Below, piece by piece: positions 51,208 through 58,997 of a DNA stretch of 64,000 nucleotides (position 1 is the first letter of the stretch; each line of letters begins with the position of its first letter). The notes below the pieces were generated by a model. The model saw only the letters and a program-made list of their open reading frames with translations. It was not told where the DNA came from and did not search any database. The stretch comes from Thalassobacter stenotrophicus (lineage in GTDB: Bacteria > Pseudomonadota > Alphaproteobacteria > Rhodobacterales > Rhodobacteraceae): positions 1-64,000 of the forward strand of contig NZ_CYRX01000011.1 in the NCBI RefSeq assembly GCF_001458315.1, in the 5' to 3' direction. A program made the position numbers and the translations under genes.

Positions 51208-52641
51208 TCAGTCGTCCCAGCCGGAGACGGCTTTGACCTCGGCGAACTCGTGCAGGCCCCATTTGCCCGCTTCGCGCCCATTGCCCGACTGCTTATAACC
51301 GCCGAACGGGGAGCCTTTGCCAAAGCCCTTGCCGTTGGTTTCCACCATGCCGGACCGGACCGCGCGCGCGACGCGGCGGCGTTTATCGGTGTCAGTGGTT
51401 TGGATGTAGTTGGTCAGACCGTAGGGCGTGTCGTTGGCGATCGCGATGGCCTGTTCCTCCGTCTCAAACGGGAGGATCGACAGCACGGGGCCAAAGATTT
51501 CCTCACGGTAGATCGCCATGTCGGGGGTCACATCCGCAAAGACCGTGGGCCGCGCAAAGTAGCCGCGGTTCATGCCATCGGGACGACCTGCGCCACCCGC
51601 AACGAGGCGTGCGCCTTCGTTGATGCCGGTCTCGATCAGACCCTGCACTTTGTTGAACTGTGCCTCGGACACGAGGGGGCCGATGTGGCGGCCCGGATCG
51701 CTGGCCAAGCCGACTTCGGTTTCATTGGCGGCTTTGGTGGCTTGGGCCACGGCCTCGTCATAGCGGCTTGCTTCGACCAGCATCCGGGTGGGGGCGTTGC
51801 ACGATTGGCCCGTGTTGCGGAAGCACCGCGCCACGCCATCAATCACCGCGTTCGCATCGGCGTCTGCAAACACGATGTTTGCGCCTTTGCCGCCCAGCTC
51901 AAGGCTGACGCGTTTCAGGGTGTCGGCTGCAGCCTTGGAGATCGCGATACCGGCCCGCGAGGAGCCCGTGAAGCTGACCATATCCACGTCGGGGTGGCAC
52001 GACAGCTGGCTGCCCACGCCCGGTCCATCGCCGTTCACGAGGTTGAATACGCCCGCGGGGACGCCAGCTTCTTCGAGGAATTCTGCGAACAGCAGACCCG
52101 ACAGGGGCGCAACCTCGGAAGGTTTCAGTACCGCAGTGTTGCCCATCAGCAGCGCGGGCACCGCCTTTAGCACGATCTGGTTCATCGGCCAGTTCCAAGG
52201 CGTGATCAGCGCGCAAACGCCGATAGGCTCCAGCAGGGTACGCTCGGATGGGGATGAGGCCAGAGGCGCTTCAAATTCGATCTCTGGCAGAGCTTCAAGG
52301 AAGCCATCCATGTGCCATGTGCCGGCACCGACCTGATTGACCTTGGCCAACTGTTGGGGCGCGCCCATTTCGCGGCTGATGGCATCTGCCATCTCATCGG
52401 CACGGGCGATGTAGATTTCGCGCACGCGCTCCATCAGCTTGACCCGCTCCGCGAGGGGGGTTGCGGCCCATGCGGGGAAGGCGGCTTTGGCGGCGGCAAC
52501 AGCGGCGTCTGTGTCGGCCTGCGCACCCAGCGCGATGGTTTCCGTGACTTCCTCGGTTGAGGGGTCGATGACGTCCATCGTGGTATCAGTGCTGGGGGCC
52601 ACCCACTCACCGTTGATGAAGAAATGTCGTGCGTGTTTCAT
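51208..52641 (-). CDS. NAD(P)-dependent aldehyde dehydrogenase
   Basis: A 477-aa cytosolic enzyme oxidising an aldehyde to the acid. Catalytic features: Asn in TPWNWPMNQI, Glu in LELGGKGANIVF, Cys in NTGQSCNAPTRM, and the coenzyme-binding SFTGSSRAG. The C-terminal EIFGPVLSI and SPFGGYKQSGNGRE are standard. Substrate is unclear. It is single, with terminator behind and the divergent peroxiredoxin gene before it, so an oxidative-stress or aldehyde-detoxification role is possible but unproven. Confidence 0.93.
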   Translation of the reverse strand: MKHARHFFINGEWVAPSTDTTMDVIDPSTEEVTETIALGAQADTDAAVAAAKAAFPAWAATPLAERVKLMERVREIYIARADEMADAISREMGAPQQLAKVNQVGAGTWHMDGFLEALPEIEFEAPLASSPSERTLLEPIGVCALITPWNWPMNQIVLKAVPALLMGNTAVLKPSEVAPLSGLLFAEFLEEAGVPAGVFNLVNGDGPGVGSQLSCHPDVDMVSFTGSSRAGIAISKAAADTLKRVSLELGGKGANIVFADADANAVIDGVARCFRNTGQSCNAPTRMLVEASRYDEAVAQATKAANETEVGLASDPGRHIGPLVSEAQFNKVQGLIETGINEGARLVAGGAGRPDGMNRGYFARPTVFADVTPDMAIYREEIFGPVLSILPFETEEQAIAIANDTPYGLTNYIQTTDTDKRRRVARAVRSGMVETNGKGFGKGSPFGGYKQSGNGREAGKWGLHEFAEVKAVSGWDD

Positions 52642-52755
52642 GGCTAAACTCCCTGTTTGCGCGCGTTATGCCGCAGATAGCCGTTGGGGGCCTGTTGTGC
52701 CACGACGGAATGCTTATATTTCACGACAACAGCCAAATTTAACGAGGAGTATCTC

Positions 52756-53409
52756 ATGGGCTTGCGCATCAATCAGGTTGTGCCGAATTTCACGGCCGAC
52801 ACCAGCGAAGGCGAGATCAATTTTCACGACTGGATCGGCGACAGCTGGGCCATCCTGTTCAGTCACCCCAAGGATTTCACCCCCGTCTGCACCACCGAAT
52901 TCGGTGCCGTGGCCCAATTGGCCGACGAGTGGGAAAAGCGCGGCACGAAGGTGATCGGGATTTCCGTGGACGGCGTTGAAGACCACCGCAAGTGGAAGGG
53001 CGACATCGAGAGCTATGCGGGCGCGAAAGCGGGTTTCCCAATCATCGCCGATGAGGACCTGACCGTGTCCAAGTTGTACGACATGCTGCCCGAGGACGCA
53101 TATTTGCCCGACGGCCGCACCCCCGCCGATAGCGCGACGGTGCGTTCGGTGTTCGTGATCGGCCCGGACAAGCAGCTGAAGCTGTCGATGACCTATCCGA
53201 TGACTGTGGGGCGCAACTTTGCCGAAATCCTGCGCGCGCTGGACGGGTTGCAAGCGGGCCTGAAGCACGGTGTCGCCACGCCTGCGAACTGGGTCCCAGG
53301 TGAGGATGTGATCATCCCGCCGTCGGTTTCCAATGACGATGCAAAGGCCAAGTTCGGCGCGTTCGAGACGATCTTTCCCTACCTGCGGAAAACCAAAGAC
53401 CCCAGCTAA
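52756..53409 (+). CDS. 1-Cys peroxiredoxin (Prx6-type)
   Basis: A 217-aa thiol peroxidase. The peroxidatic Cys is in SHPKDFTPVCTTEFGAV near residue 46. The C-terminal extension with VRSVFVIGPDKQLKLSMTYP and NWVPGEDVIIPPSV is that of the Prx6 subfamily. No resolving Cys is present: this is the only Cys I can find in the chain. ATG 52756 follows GAGGAG; codons further upstream have no family similarity. A strong terminator follows. Confidence 0.94.
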   Translation: MGLRINQVVPNFTADTSEGEINFHDWIGDSWAILFSHPKDFTPVCTTEFGAVAQLADEWEKRGTKVIGISVDGVEDHRKWKGDIESYAGAKAGFPIIADEDLTVSKLYDMLPEDAYLPDGRTPADSATVRSVFVIGPDKQLKLSMTYPMTVGRNFAEILRALDGLQAGLKHGVATPANWVPGEDVIIPPSVSNDDAKAKFGAFETIFPYLRKTKDPS

Positions 53410-53435
53410 GCGGGGGCTTTGAGCGAATTGGAAAG

Positions 53436-53462
53436 GGCGGCTCCGGTGGGGTCGCCTTTTTT
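53436..53462 (+). terminator. rho-independent terminator of the peroxiredoxin gene
   Basis: GGCGGC (53436-53441) pairs with GTCGCC (53451-53456), one G-U pair, and is followed by six T. It starts 27 bases past the stop codon. Confidence 0.85.
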
Positions 53463-53501
53463 GTGGGCGAATGCACCGTGTGTAACCGGGGGATGAAACG
53501 C

Positions 53502-53524
53502 AAAAAGCCGCCCCAAGGGACGGC
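53502..53524 (-). terminator. rho-independent terminator of rpmJ
   Basis: Minus-strand GCCGTCCC pairs with GGGGCGGC across a minimal loop, followed by TTTTT at 53506-53502. It begins 35 bases after the rpmJ stop and is nested back to back with the peroxiredoxin terminator. Confidence 0.8.
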
Positions 53525-53558
53525 CTTCAACGGTTCGCGAACGATCTTAAGCTGCCAA

Positions 53559-53684
53559 TTAACCTTGGCGGGCTTTAAACCGACGCTGGGTCTTGTTGAT
53601 CACGTAGACCCGGCCCTTACGGCGCACCACACGGCAGTCGCGGTGGCGGCTCTTGAGCGAACGAAGCGAGTTCTTAACCTTCAT
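53559..53684 (-). CDS. rpmJ: 50S ribosomal protein L36
   Basis: A 41-codon gene starting [20 protein letters not shown], the longer L36 form common in Alphaproteobacteria. Only one of the zinc-ribbon Cys residues remains (Cys17), so this is the C-minus, zinc-independent paralogue type. GAGGAG precedes the ATG. It stands alone with its own terminator rather than in the spc operon. Confidence 0.95.
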   Translation of the reverse strand: MKVKNSLRSLKSRHRDCRVVRRKGRVYVINKTQRRFKARQG

Positions 53685-53743
53685 GTTCTATCTCCTCAAG
53701 CGCGGCGCGCGGTGACGCCAGCAGTGGTACCCAAAAGGGCAAA

Positions 53744-53818
53744 TGGTGGGCGATACTGGGATCGAACCAGTGACCCCTTCGATGTCAACGAAGTGCTCTA
53801 CCGCTGAGCTAATCACCC
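53744..53818 (-). tRNA. tRNA-Val (GAC)
   Basis: The 75 bases fold as a cloverleaf in minus sense: acceptor GGGTGAT with ATCGCCC, D arm GCTC...GAGC, anticodon stem CTTCG/CGAAG around loop TTGACAT (anticodon GAC, Val), T arm with GGTTCGATCC. The 3' CCA is encoded. Reads GUC and GUU codons. Confidence 0.95.
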
Positions 53819-53858
53819 TATGAAACACACACCCCTAGGGGCGCGGCTGTGGACGGGT

Positions 53859-53886
53859 CTATAAGCGCTCCCCGAGGGGCACGCAA
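53859..53886 (-). promoter_or_regulatory. sigma-70-like promoter for tRNA-Val
   Basis: Minus-strand TTGCGT (53886-53881), 16-base spacer, TTATAG (53864-53859), about 40 bases before the tRNA 5' end. Confidence 0.55.
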
Positions 53887-53894
53887 GGGGACTT

Positions 53895-53922
53895 TTGGCA
53901 ATTGCGCAAACCGGTCTATAGT
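53895..53922 (+). promoter_or_regulatory. sigma-70-like promoter for N-formylglutamate amidohydrolase gene
   Basis: TTGGCA (53895-53900), 16-base spacer, TATAGT (53917-53922), then a GAGGAG ribosome site and ATG at 53943. The leader would be only about 13 bases long. Confidence 0.6.
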
Positions 53923-53942
53923 AGTGTACCAGAGGAGAGCAA

Positions 53943-54806
53943 ATGACCCCCGAACCCTACCATTTAAGCCTCCCGCAGGGGCGTTCTAGTGCCGTTGTGG
54001 TGGCCTCGCCGCATTCTGGCCGCACGTATACCCCTGCTTTTTTGGAGGCGAGCGTGTTGGATTCGCGGGGGATTCGGTCCTCAGAGGATGCATTTGTTGA
54101 TTTATTGCTGGATCGGGTGCCCAGTTTGGGTGCGCCGCTGATTACGGCGGATGCCCCGCGCGCCTATGTCGACCTCAACCGGTCGCAGGACGAATTGGAC
54201 CCTGCGGTCATTGAAGACATCCCTCGCAGCGCGCTGAACCCGCGTGTGAGCAGTGGATTGGGTGTCATCCCGCGCGTTGTGTCCAATGGTCGGGCGATCT
54301 ATCGGGGCAAAATTTCACGCCGTGAGGCCTTGGCGCGAATCGAAGCGATTTGGCGGCCGTATCATCGGCAGCTTCAGTCGCTGTTGGACGAAAGCCGCAC
54401 ACAATTTGGCCGCGCGATCCTGATCGATGTGCATTCGATGCCGCATGAGGCCATTGATTCTGTCCACCACACCCAACACCTGCCCCCCGAGATCGTGCTA
54501 GGCGACCGGTTTGGCGCATCGTGTAACGGGCGGATCACCGATGCTGCCGAGGCTGCGTTTCGTCGCGCGGGGTTTCGCGTTGCGCGCAATGCGCCCTTTG
54601 CTGGGGCCTTTATCGCGCAGCATTATGGGCGGCCCTCGTACAATCAGCATGTCCTGCAAATTGAGATCGACCGCAGCCTGTATATGCATGAGCCGCTGAT
54701 CCAGCCGAACGGTGAGTTTCACACATTCAAGGCGCGGTTTGAGGGTGTTTTGGCGGAGATCGTTGAAATTGGCGGCATGGGCATGCGCCCCCTCGCCGCC
54801 GAATAG
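53943..54806 (+). CDS. N-formylglutamate amidohydrolase family protein
   Basis: A 287-aa hydrolase of the HutG-II family, which releases formate from N-formyl-L-glutamate in histidine breakdown or acts on related N-formyl compounds. Features: VVASPHSGRTY near residue 20, DLLLDRVPSLGAPLITADAP, YVDLNRSQDELDP near 75, and ILIDVHSMPHE near 160; these hold the metal-binding His and Asp typical of the family. It lies alone, with no hut genes nearby, so the physiological substrate is open. Confidence 0.88.
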   Translation: MTPEPYHLSLPQGRSSAVVVASPHSGRTYTPAFLEASVLDSRGIRSSEDAFVDLLLDRVPSLGAPLITADAPRAYVDLNRSQDELDPAVIEDIPRSALNPRVSSGLGVIPRVVSNGRAIYRGKISRREALARIEAIWRPYHRQLQSLLDESRTQFGRAILIDVHSMPHEAIDSVHHTQHLPPEIVLGDRFGASCNGRITDAAEAAFRRAGFRVARNAPFAGAFIAQHYGRPSYNQHVLQIEIDRSLYMHEPLIQPNGEFHTFKARFEGVLAEIVEIGGMGMRPLAAE

Positions 54807-54811
54807 CCCGC

Positions 54812-55156
54812 TTAGGCGTCTTGGTAAAACGTGGTGGTTTGGGCCACGACGACGGAGTTTTCGGCCAAGGCGCGGTCCATCAGGTCCTTTTCCTCATCCG
54901 AGATGTCGTGCCCTTCGGCCAGACGTTCCTGCAAGGTGCCGTAGCCGGTCACCTCAAGCGGCGCGAGATCCGCGTGCTTCAGGAGCGCTACGGTTTCGCG
55001 CACGGCTTCGTCCTCATCCACGCCAGCTGCGTAGCACATCAGTGCCGCACCTGTGGAGCCATCAGGCAGGCCATCGCCATCCTTGCGGCCCACTTCGACC
55101 AGAAGCGTAAAGACCTGCTGCGTGCGTTTGTGCTTTTTGGGTTTTTCATCCGTCAT
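54812..55156 (-). CDS. hypothetical protein, 114 aa
   Basis: A soluble acidic protein starting MTDEKPKKHKRTQQVFTLLV with a charged N-terminus, then GAALMCYAAGVDEDEAVRET and LEVTGYGTLQER. No metal or catalytic signature and no membrane helix are visible. It looks like a widespread Rhodobacterales hypothetical of unknown role. ATG 55156 was taken since the 12 codons upstream do not resemble a protein start. It is convergent with the amidohydrolase gene (5 bases between stops). Confidence 0.7.
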   Translation of the reverse strand: MTDEKPKKHKRTQQVFTLLVEVGRKDGDGLPDGSTGAALMCYAAGVDEDEAVRETVALLKHADLAPLEVTGYGTLQERLAEGHDISDEEKDLMDRALAENSVVVAQTTTFYQDA

Positions 55157-55201
55157 GCGCGCCAAATGGGGCCGCAGCCCTATTGATGTCAAGAGACGCG
55201 A

Positions 55202-55936
55202 TCAGAACGAGAATTGGATACCGACGCCGAGCGATAGGGTCGCATCCTCGGTCACAATCGGGCTGTCGGTGATTGCTGGGTCGAGGAAATCGGCCTGCAC
55301 TGTGCCAAACACCCGCACCCGTGGCGACACCGGCAGGGACGCGTTCACCCCGATGTAGGGCGACGTGGTCGCGCCGGGATCAAAGGCAGGTCGACCAATC
55401 AACGCCTCCGCCCCGGTGACCCCATACAAGTAGCGCGACAAATCCTGTGACCGCCACATCGCGCCCGCGTAGACGCCCAGCGGAATGGCCCCAAGGGCAA
55501 AGCGCTGCGTAAGGCGCAAGTCCGCCTCTTGGCCCTGATGCTCACCCGTGATTTCGTGCGCGACGGACAGGTTGAGCCGCGTGCCCTGTGCGAAATCCAG
55601 CGCGTAGCTAAGCCCCGCATCAAGGGTCACGTCACGATCAATCCCAGCCAATTCCGGGCTGTCGCTGTGCGTAAGGGCAAAGAATCGGGGCCTGAGAAAG
55701 ATATCAAGGGCGGCCCGTTCACTCTGCGCGATATGTGCGGTGGCGCCGTTGGTTCCGATGTCAAAGGCTTCGGTACGCACGCCCAAGGTGGGCCGAATGG
55801 CGGTGGAGGTGGCCTCGCCCGCGTAGGGAGACGCAGCTGCACCCACAAACGCCCCGACATACATTCCATCCTGCGCCTGCGCGGGCAGAGCAATCAGGAA
55901 AAGGGCCAAGAGCCGGGCGATGAAACGGGCAACCAT
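55202..55936 (-). CDS. MipA/OmpV-family outer-membrane protein
   Basis: A 244-aa protein with a signal peptide (residues 1-21, cleavage after PAQA) and alternating beta-barrel strands ending in the outer-membrane C-terminal signature GVGIQFSF. GMYVGAFVGAAASPYAG at the mature N-terminus and RPRFFALTHSDSPELAGI fit the MipA/OmpV family, some of which scaffold peptidoglycan enzymes. A hairpin (55941-55963) lies directly in front of the ATG. Confidence 0.82.
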   Translation of the reverse strand: MVARFIARLLALFLIALPAQAQDGMYVGAFVGAAASPYAGEATSTAIRPTLGVRTEAFDIGTNGATAHIAQSERAALDIFLRPRFFALTHSDSPELAGIDRDVTLDAGLSYALDFAQGTRLNLSVAHEITGEHQGQEADLRLTQRFALGAIPLGVYAGAMWRSQDLSRYLYGVTGAEALIGRPAFDPGATTSPYIGVNASLPVSPRVRVFGTVQADFLDPAITDSPIVTEDATLSLGVGIQFSF

Positions 55937-55940
55937 AGGT

Positions 55941-55963
55941 TAATCTCTAACACGCAGAGATTA
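55941..55963 (-). promoter_or_regulatory. 8-bp inverted repeat directly before the MipA-like start
   Basis: TAATCTCT (55941-55948) and AGAGATTA (55956-55963) enclose 7 bases, ending 4 bases before the ATG at 55936. The only purine-rich ribosome-site candidate (AGAGAT) is inside the stem, so the structure could limit translation; it may instead be a protein-binding palindrome. Confidence 0.5.
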
Positions 55964-55973
55964 AGGAAGCCTT

Positions 55974-56004
55974 ATGCTGCCCAGAGCACACCTTTGGGCA
56001 GCAT
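55974..56004 (-). terminator. 10-bp hairpin behind dapD
   Basis: ATGCTGCCCA (55974-55983) and TGGGCAGCAT (55995-56004) enclose an 11-base loop, 20 bases after the dapD stop. The minus-strand 3' side lacks a U-run; the plus side has TTT. It probably ends dapD transcription imperfectly or protects its mRNA. Confidence 0.55.
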
Positions 56005-56024
56005 TTGATCAGTTGGCGGTGGGT

Positions 56025-56852
56025 TTAGTCCCGCAGCAGCTCGTTAATCCCGGTCTTGGAGCGGGTCTGTGCATCGACGCGCTTCACGATGACCGCGCAA
56101 TACAGGTTCACGCCGTTTTTCGACGGCATCGAGCCCGCGACAACCACCGAATAGGGCGGCACTTCGCCGTAAGTCACTTCGCCGGTTTCACGGTCCACGA
56201 TTTTCGTGGATTTGCCGATAAACACACCCATGCCCAGCACCGAGCCTTCGCGCACGATGCAGCCTTCAACCACCTCGGAGCGCGCGCCGATAAAGCAGTT
56301 ATCCTCAATGATCGTGGGGCCTGCCTGCATTGGTTCTAGGACACCGCCAATGCCAACGCCGCCCGACAGGTGGACGTTTTTGCCGATCTGCGCGCAGGAC
56401 CCGACGGTGGCCCATGTGTCGACCATTGTGCCGCTGTCGACATAGGCGCCGAGGTTCACGAACGAAGGCATCAGAACAACGCCGGGGGCGATGTAGGCGG
56501 ACTTGCGCACGACGCAGTTTGGCACAGCGCGGAAGCCTGCGGTTTTCCATGCGTCAGCATCCCAACCGTGGAATTTGCTGTCGACTTTGTCCCACCATGT
56601 GCTGCCTTGTGGCCCGCCTGTGTGCGGTTCCATATCCTTAATGCGGAAGCCCAAAAGCACTGCTTTCTTGGCCCATTGGTTAACGTGCCAATCGCCATTT
56701 TCCAGCCGCTCAGCGACACGCAGGGTGCCGCTGTCGAGCGCGGCGAGGGTGTCCTCGATCGCGTCGCGGGTTTGGCCCGTGGTGTCAGGCGTGATGGCGT
56801 CACGACCTTCCCAGGCGAGTTCAATGGCGGTTTCAAGCTGTGCGTTGGACAT
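56025..56852 (-). CDS. dapD: tetrahydrodipicolinate N-succinyltransferase
   Basis: A 275-aa trimeric hexapeptide-repeat enzyme that succinylates tetrahydrodipicolinate from succinyl-CoA in lysine synthesis. Left-handed beta-helix repeats run through [39 protein letters not shown] and [22 protein letters not shown]-type N-terminal and [12 protein letters not shown]-terminal elements are normal. ATG 56852 was chosen over an upstream in-frame extension of 22 codons. The 276 bases between it and the divergent LOG gene must contain two promoters; I see no clear motif. Confidence 0.95.
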   Translation of the reverse strand: MSNAQLETAIELAWEGRDAITPDTTGQTRDAIEDTLAALDSGTLRVAERLENGDWHVNQWAKKAVLLGFRIKDMEPHTGGPQGSTWWDKVDSKFHGWDADAWKTAGFRAVPNCVVRKSAYIAPGVVLMPSFVNLGAYVDSGTMVDTWATVGSCAQIGKNVHLSGGVGIGGVLEPMQAGPTIIEDNCFIGARSEVVEGCIVREGSVLGMGVFIGKSTKIVDRETGEVTYGEVPPYSVVVAGSMPSKNGVNLYCAVIVKRVDAQTRSKTGINELLRD

Positions 56853-57128
56853 GGGTGGCTCCCTCAAGCGGTGCAGTTCGATTGCGCGGGCTATAGCGGG
56901 CTGGGCGCGAGGCTGCAATCGGCCAGAGCGCCCCTACGTCAGCCCGCCCGTCCAAAATCTATGATTTTGCGGGGTGAACGGTCCGAAATGGCTAGGGTGT
57001 TGCAGGGGCCAATTTAGCAGCGCTTTGCCTTATTACCTGCACACTTATGCGGCACCATGGCCGGTGGCCACTTGCATATTTGAGACATTGGCCATCAACT
57101 GAAAGGACGCGTTCTGAAAGGATCTGCC

Positions 57129-57941
57129 ATGAAAGATGATACCCGCCGCCACCCGTTTCGCGATAGCGAGCAGGACAGACACACCGCGGAGGCTGTACCC
57201 GACACGCCACAAACACGTGCCCCCGCCTACCGGCTCGCCTTTACGGATTCGGATTTTATGCTGCGCGAAGAACTGCGCCCGGTGCGGTTGCAACTCGAAC
57301 TGCTCAAGCCGCAGATGATTATGGATGAGCGCGGGATCGACAGCACGATTGTCATGTTTGGCGGCGCACGCATCCCCGCGCCCGGCGCGCCTGCGCGGAC
57401 CGAAACACTGGCCGGATTGTCGAAATACTACGATGAGGCCCGCACATTCGCCCGGCTCATGACCGAAAAATCGATGGAGACCTACGGCAAGGAAAACGTC
57501 ATCGCGACGGGCGGTGGCCCCGGCGTGATGGAGGCCGGAAACCGTGGCGCGATGGACGCGGGCGGTGCCTCCATCGGGTTGAACATCGTACTCCCGTTTG
57601 AGCAGGCGCCCAACGAATACGTCACCCCGGACCTCAGCTTTAACTTCCACTATTTTGCCATCCGCAAGATGCACTTTTTGATGCGCGCCCGCGCGATCAC
57701 GGTGTTTCCGGGCGGCTTTGGCACGCTGGATGAAACGTTTGAGGCCCTGACCTTGATCCAGACGCAGCGCATGGAGCCGGTGCCGTTTTTACTGTTTGGG
57801 GAGGCGTTCTGGCGGTCGATCATCAACTGGGAAACGCTCGCCGAGGCGGGGACGATCTCAGAAGAAGATCTCAAGCTGTTCCGGTTCGTTGAGACCGCTG
57901 AAGAGGCGATGGAGGCGATCGAGAACTGGGAAACGCCCTAG
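57129..57941 (+). CDS. LOG-family nucleotide 5'-monophosphate phosphoribohydrolase-like protein
   Basis: A 270-aa protein of the LOG (TIGR00730, formerly lysine-decarboxylase-like) family, which splits ribose 5-phosphate from adenine-type nucleotides. The signature pair is present: ATGGGPGVMEAGNRGAMDAG near residue 122 and FPGGFGTLDETFEALTL near 195. An N-terminal extension of about 60 residues precedes the core, as in longer bacterial members. Nucleotide salvage is the likely role. Its stop overlaps the convergent DUF805 gene by 4 bases. Confidence 0.88.
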   Translation: MKDDTRRHPFRDSEQDRHTAEAVPDTPQTRAPAYRLAFTDSDFMLREELRPVRLQLELLKPQMIMDERGIDSTIVMFGGARIPAPGAPARTETLAGLSKYYDEARTFARLMTEKSMETYGKENVIATGGGPGVMEAGNRGAMDAGGASIGLNIVLPFEQAPNEYVTPDLSFNFHYFAIRKMHFLMRARAITVFPGGFGTLDETFEALTLIQTQRMEPVPFLLFGEAFWRSIINWETLAEAGTISEEDLKLFRFVETAEEAMEAIENWETP

Positions 57942-58381
57942 CTGTCGTCGCCTGAACGCGGGATGCGAGATTTGCGGTAGCTATCGTCCATGACGTTATC
58001 AAACTCGGACGGGGCGCCGCGGTCACGCATTGTGGGCGCTTGTTCGCCCGAGATGGGATCACGGCCGAAACGGTTTGGCCCATCCGTGCCTTTGAGGGCG
58101 AGAATAATCAGCAAGGCGAGCCCGCCGATGAACGGGACCAAGACGAGCAAAATCCACCATCCGCGCATATCCCGATCGTGTAAGCGACGCACCCCGACGG
58201 CCAGCGATGGCAGCAGCATCGCGAGCGACCAAAGCACATTGAGGCCATCGCTGATCAAGGCGGTGACCAACCCGATGCCAATGTTGAACAGAAAGAACCA
58301 CCAGTATTCGGATCGCCGCGCGCGGCCCTGAAAATCCGCATACTTCGTCAAACAGGTTTTGACGGCCGTCACAAAATCCAT
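57938..58381 (-). CDS. DUF805 inner-membrane protein
   Basis: A 147-aa protein with three to four membrane helices and the DUF805 signature: YADFQGRARRSEYWWFFLF near residues 13-31 and VGVRRLHDRDMRGWWILL near 65-82. Function is unknown. The C-terminal 40 residues are polar. ATG 58381 gives the usual MDFVTAVKTCL start. It follows plsY by 4 bases. Confidence 0.88.
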   Translation of the reverse strand: MDFVTAVKTCLTKYADFQGRARRSEYWWFFLFNIGIGLVTALISDGLNVLWSLAMLLPSLAVGVRRLHDRDMRGWWILLVLVPFIGGLALLIILALKGTDGPNRFGRDPISGEQAPTMRDRGAPSEFDNVMDDSYRKSRIPRSGDDS

Positions 58382-58385
58382 GGCT

Positions 58386-58997
58386 CTATCCTTTTTTACC
58401 AATCCTTGGCTCGCTGCCCTTGAGCAGGCGATTAATGTTTTCATGGTGGCGCAGGCCGATCAGAAAAGCCAGAGCCACGCATAGTGCCATGGCCTGTGGC
58501 GCGCCCAACAGTGTCGCAGCCATCGGAGAGAGCGCCGCCGCCACAAGTGCCGCGAGCGACGAAATCCGGAAAACGGCCGCGATTACGGCCCATGTGGCAC
58601 AGGCCGCAAGCCCGATGGGAAAGCTGAGCGCCAGAAGCGTACCGAGGAACGTCGCCACCCCTTTGCCGCCCTTGAACCGTAGAAAGACGGGAAAGCAATG
58701 CCCGAGAAACGCCGCAAAACCGGCCAGTTGCGCGGCGTCCTCGCCCAGTGCCGCGCGGGCCAGCAGGACCGCAGCCCCGCCCTTGCCCGCATCCCCCAAG
58801 AGGGTCAAAAAGGCCGCCAGTTTATTGCCTGTCCGCAGGACATTCGTGGCCCCAATATTACCCGATCCGACCTGCCGCAAATCCCCCAAGCCAAACATCC
58901 GCGCCATCACGATGCCGAACGGCACCGACCCCAGCATGTAGGCCGCCACCGCCGTCAGCCCCAACAGCGGCAGGGCTGTGGTGATCTCAGGCAGCAT
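58386..58997 (-). CDS. plsY: glycerol-3-phosphate acyltransferase (acyl-phosphate dependent)
   Basis: A 203-aa membrane enzyme transferring acyl from acyl-phosphate to sn-glycerol 3-phosphate, the first step of phospholipid synthesis. Motifs: YMLGSVPFGIVMAR, RQVGSGNIGATNVLRTGN (phosphate loop) near 40-58, FRFKGGKGVATFLGTLLAL near 107 and LIGLRHHENINRLLKGSE at the end. Its start lies 11 bases inside pyrC, so the two are translationally linked. Confidence 0.95.
   Translation of the reverse strand: MLPEITTALPLLGLTAVAAYMLGSVPFGIVMARMFGLGDLRQVGSGNIGATNVLRTGNKLAAFLTLLGDAGKGGAAVLLARAALGEDAAQLAGFAAFLGHCFPVFLRFKGGKGVATFLGTLLALSFPIGLAACATWAVIAAVFRISSLAALVAAALSPMAATLLGAPQAMALCVALAFLIGLRHHENINRLLKGSEPRIGKKG

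Noticed and set aside
53741-53820. tRNA-Val as an integration site
   Set aside because: Both flanks are core genes and no partial tRNA copy or integrase is present.
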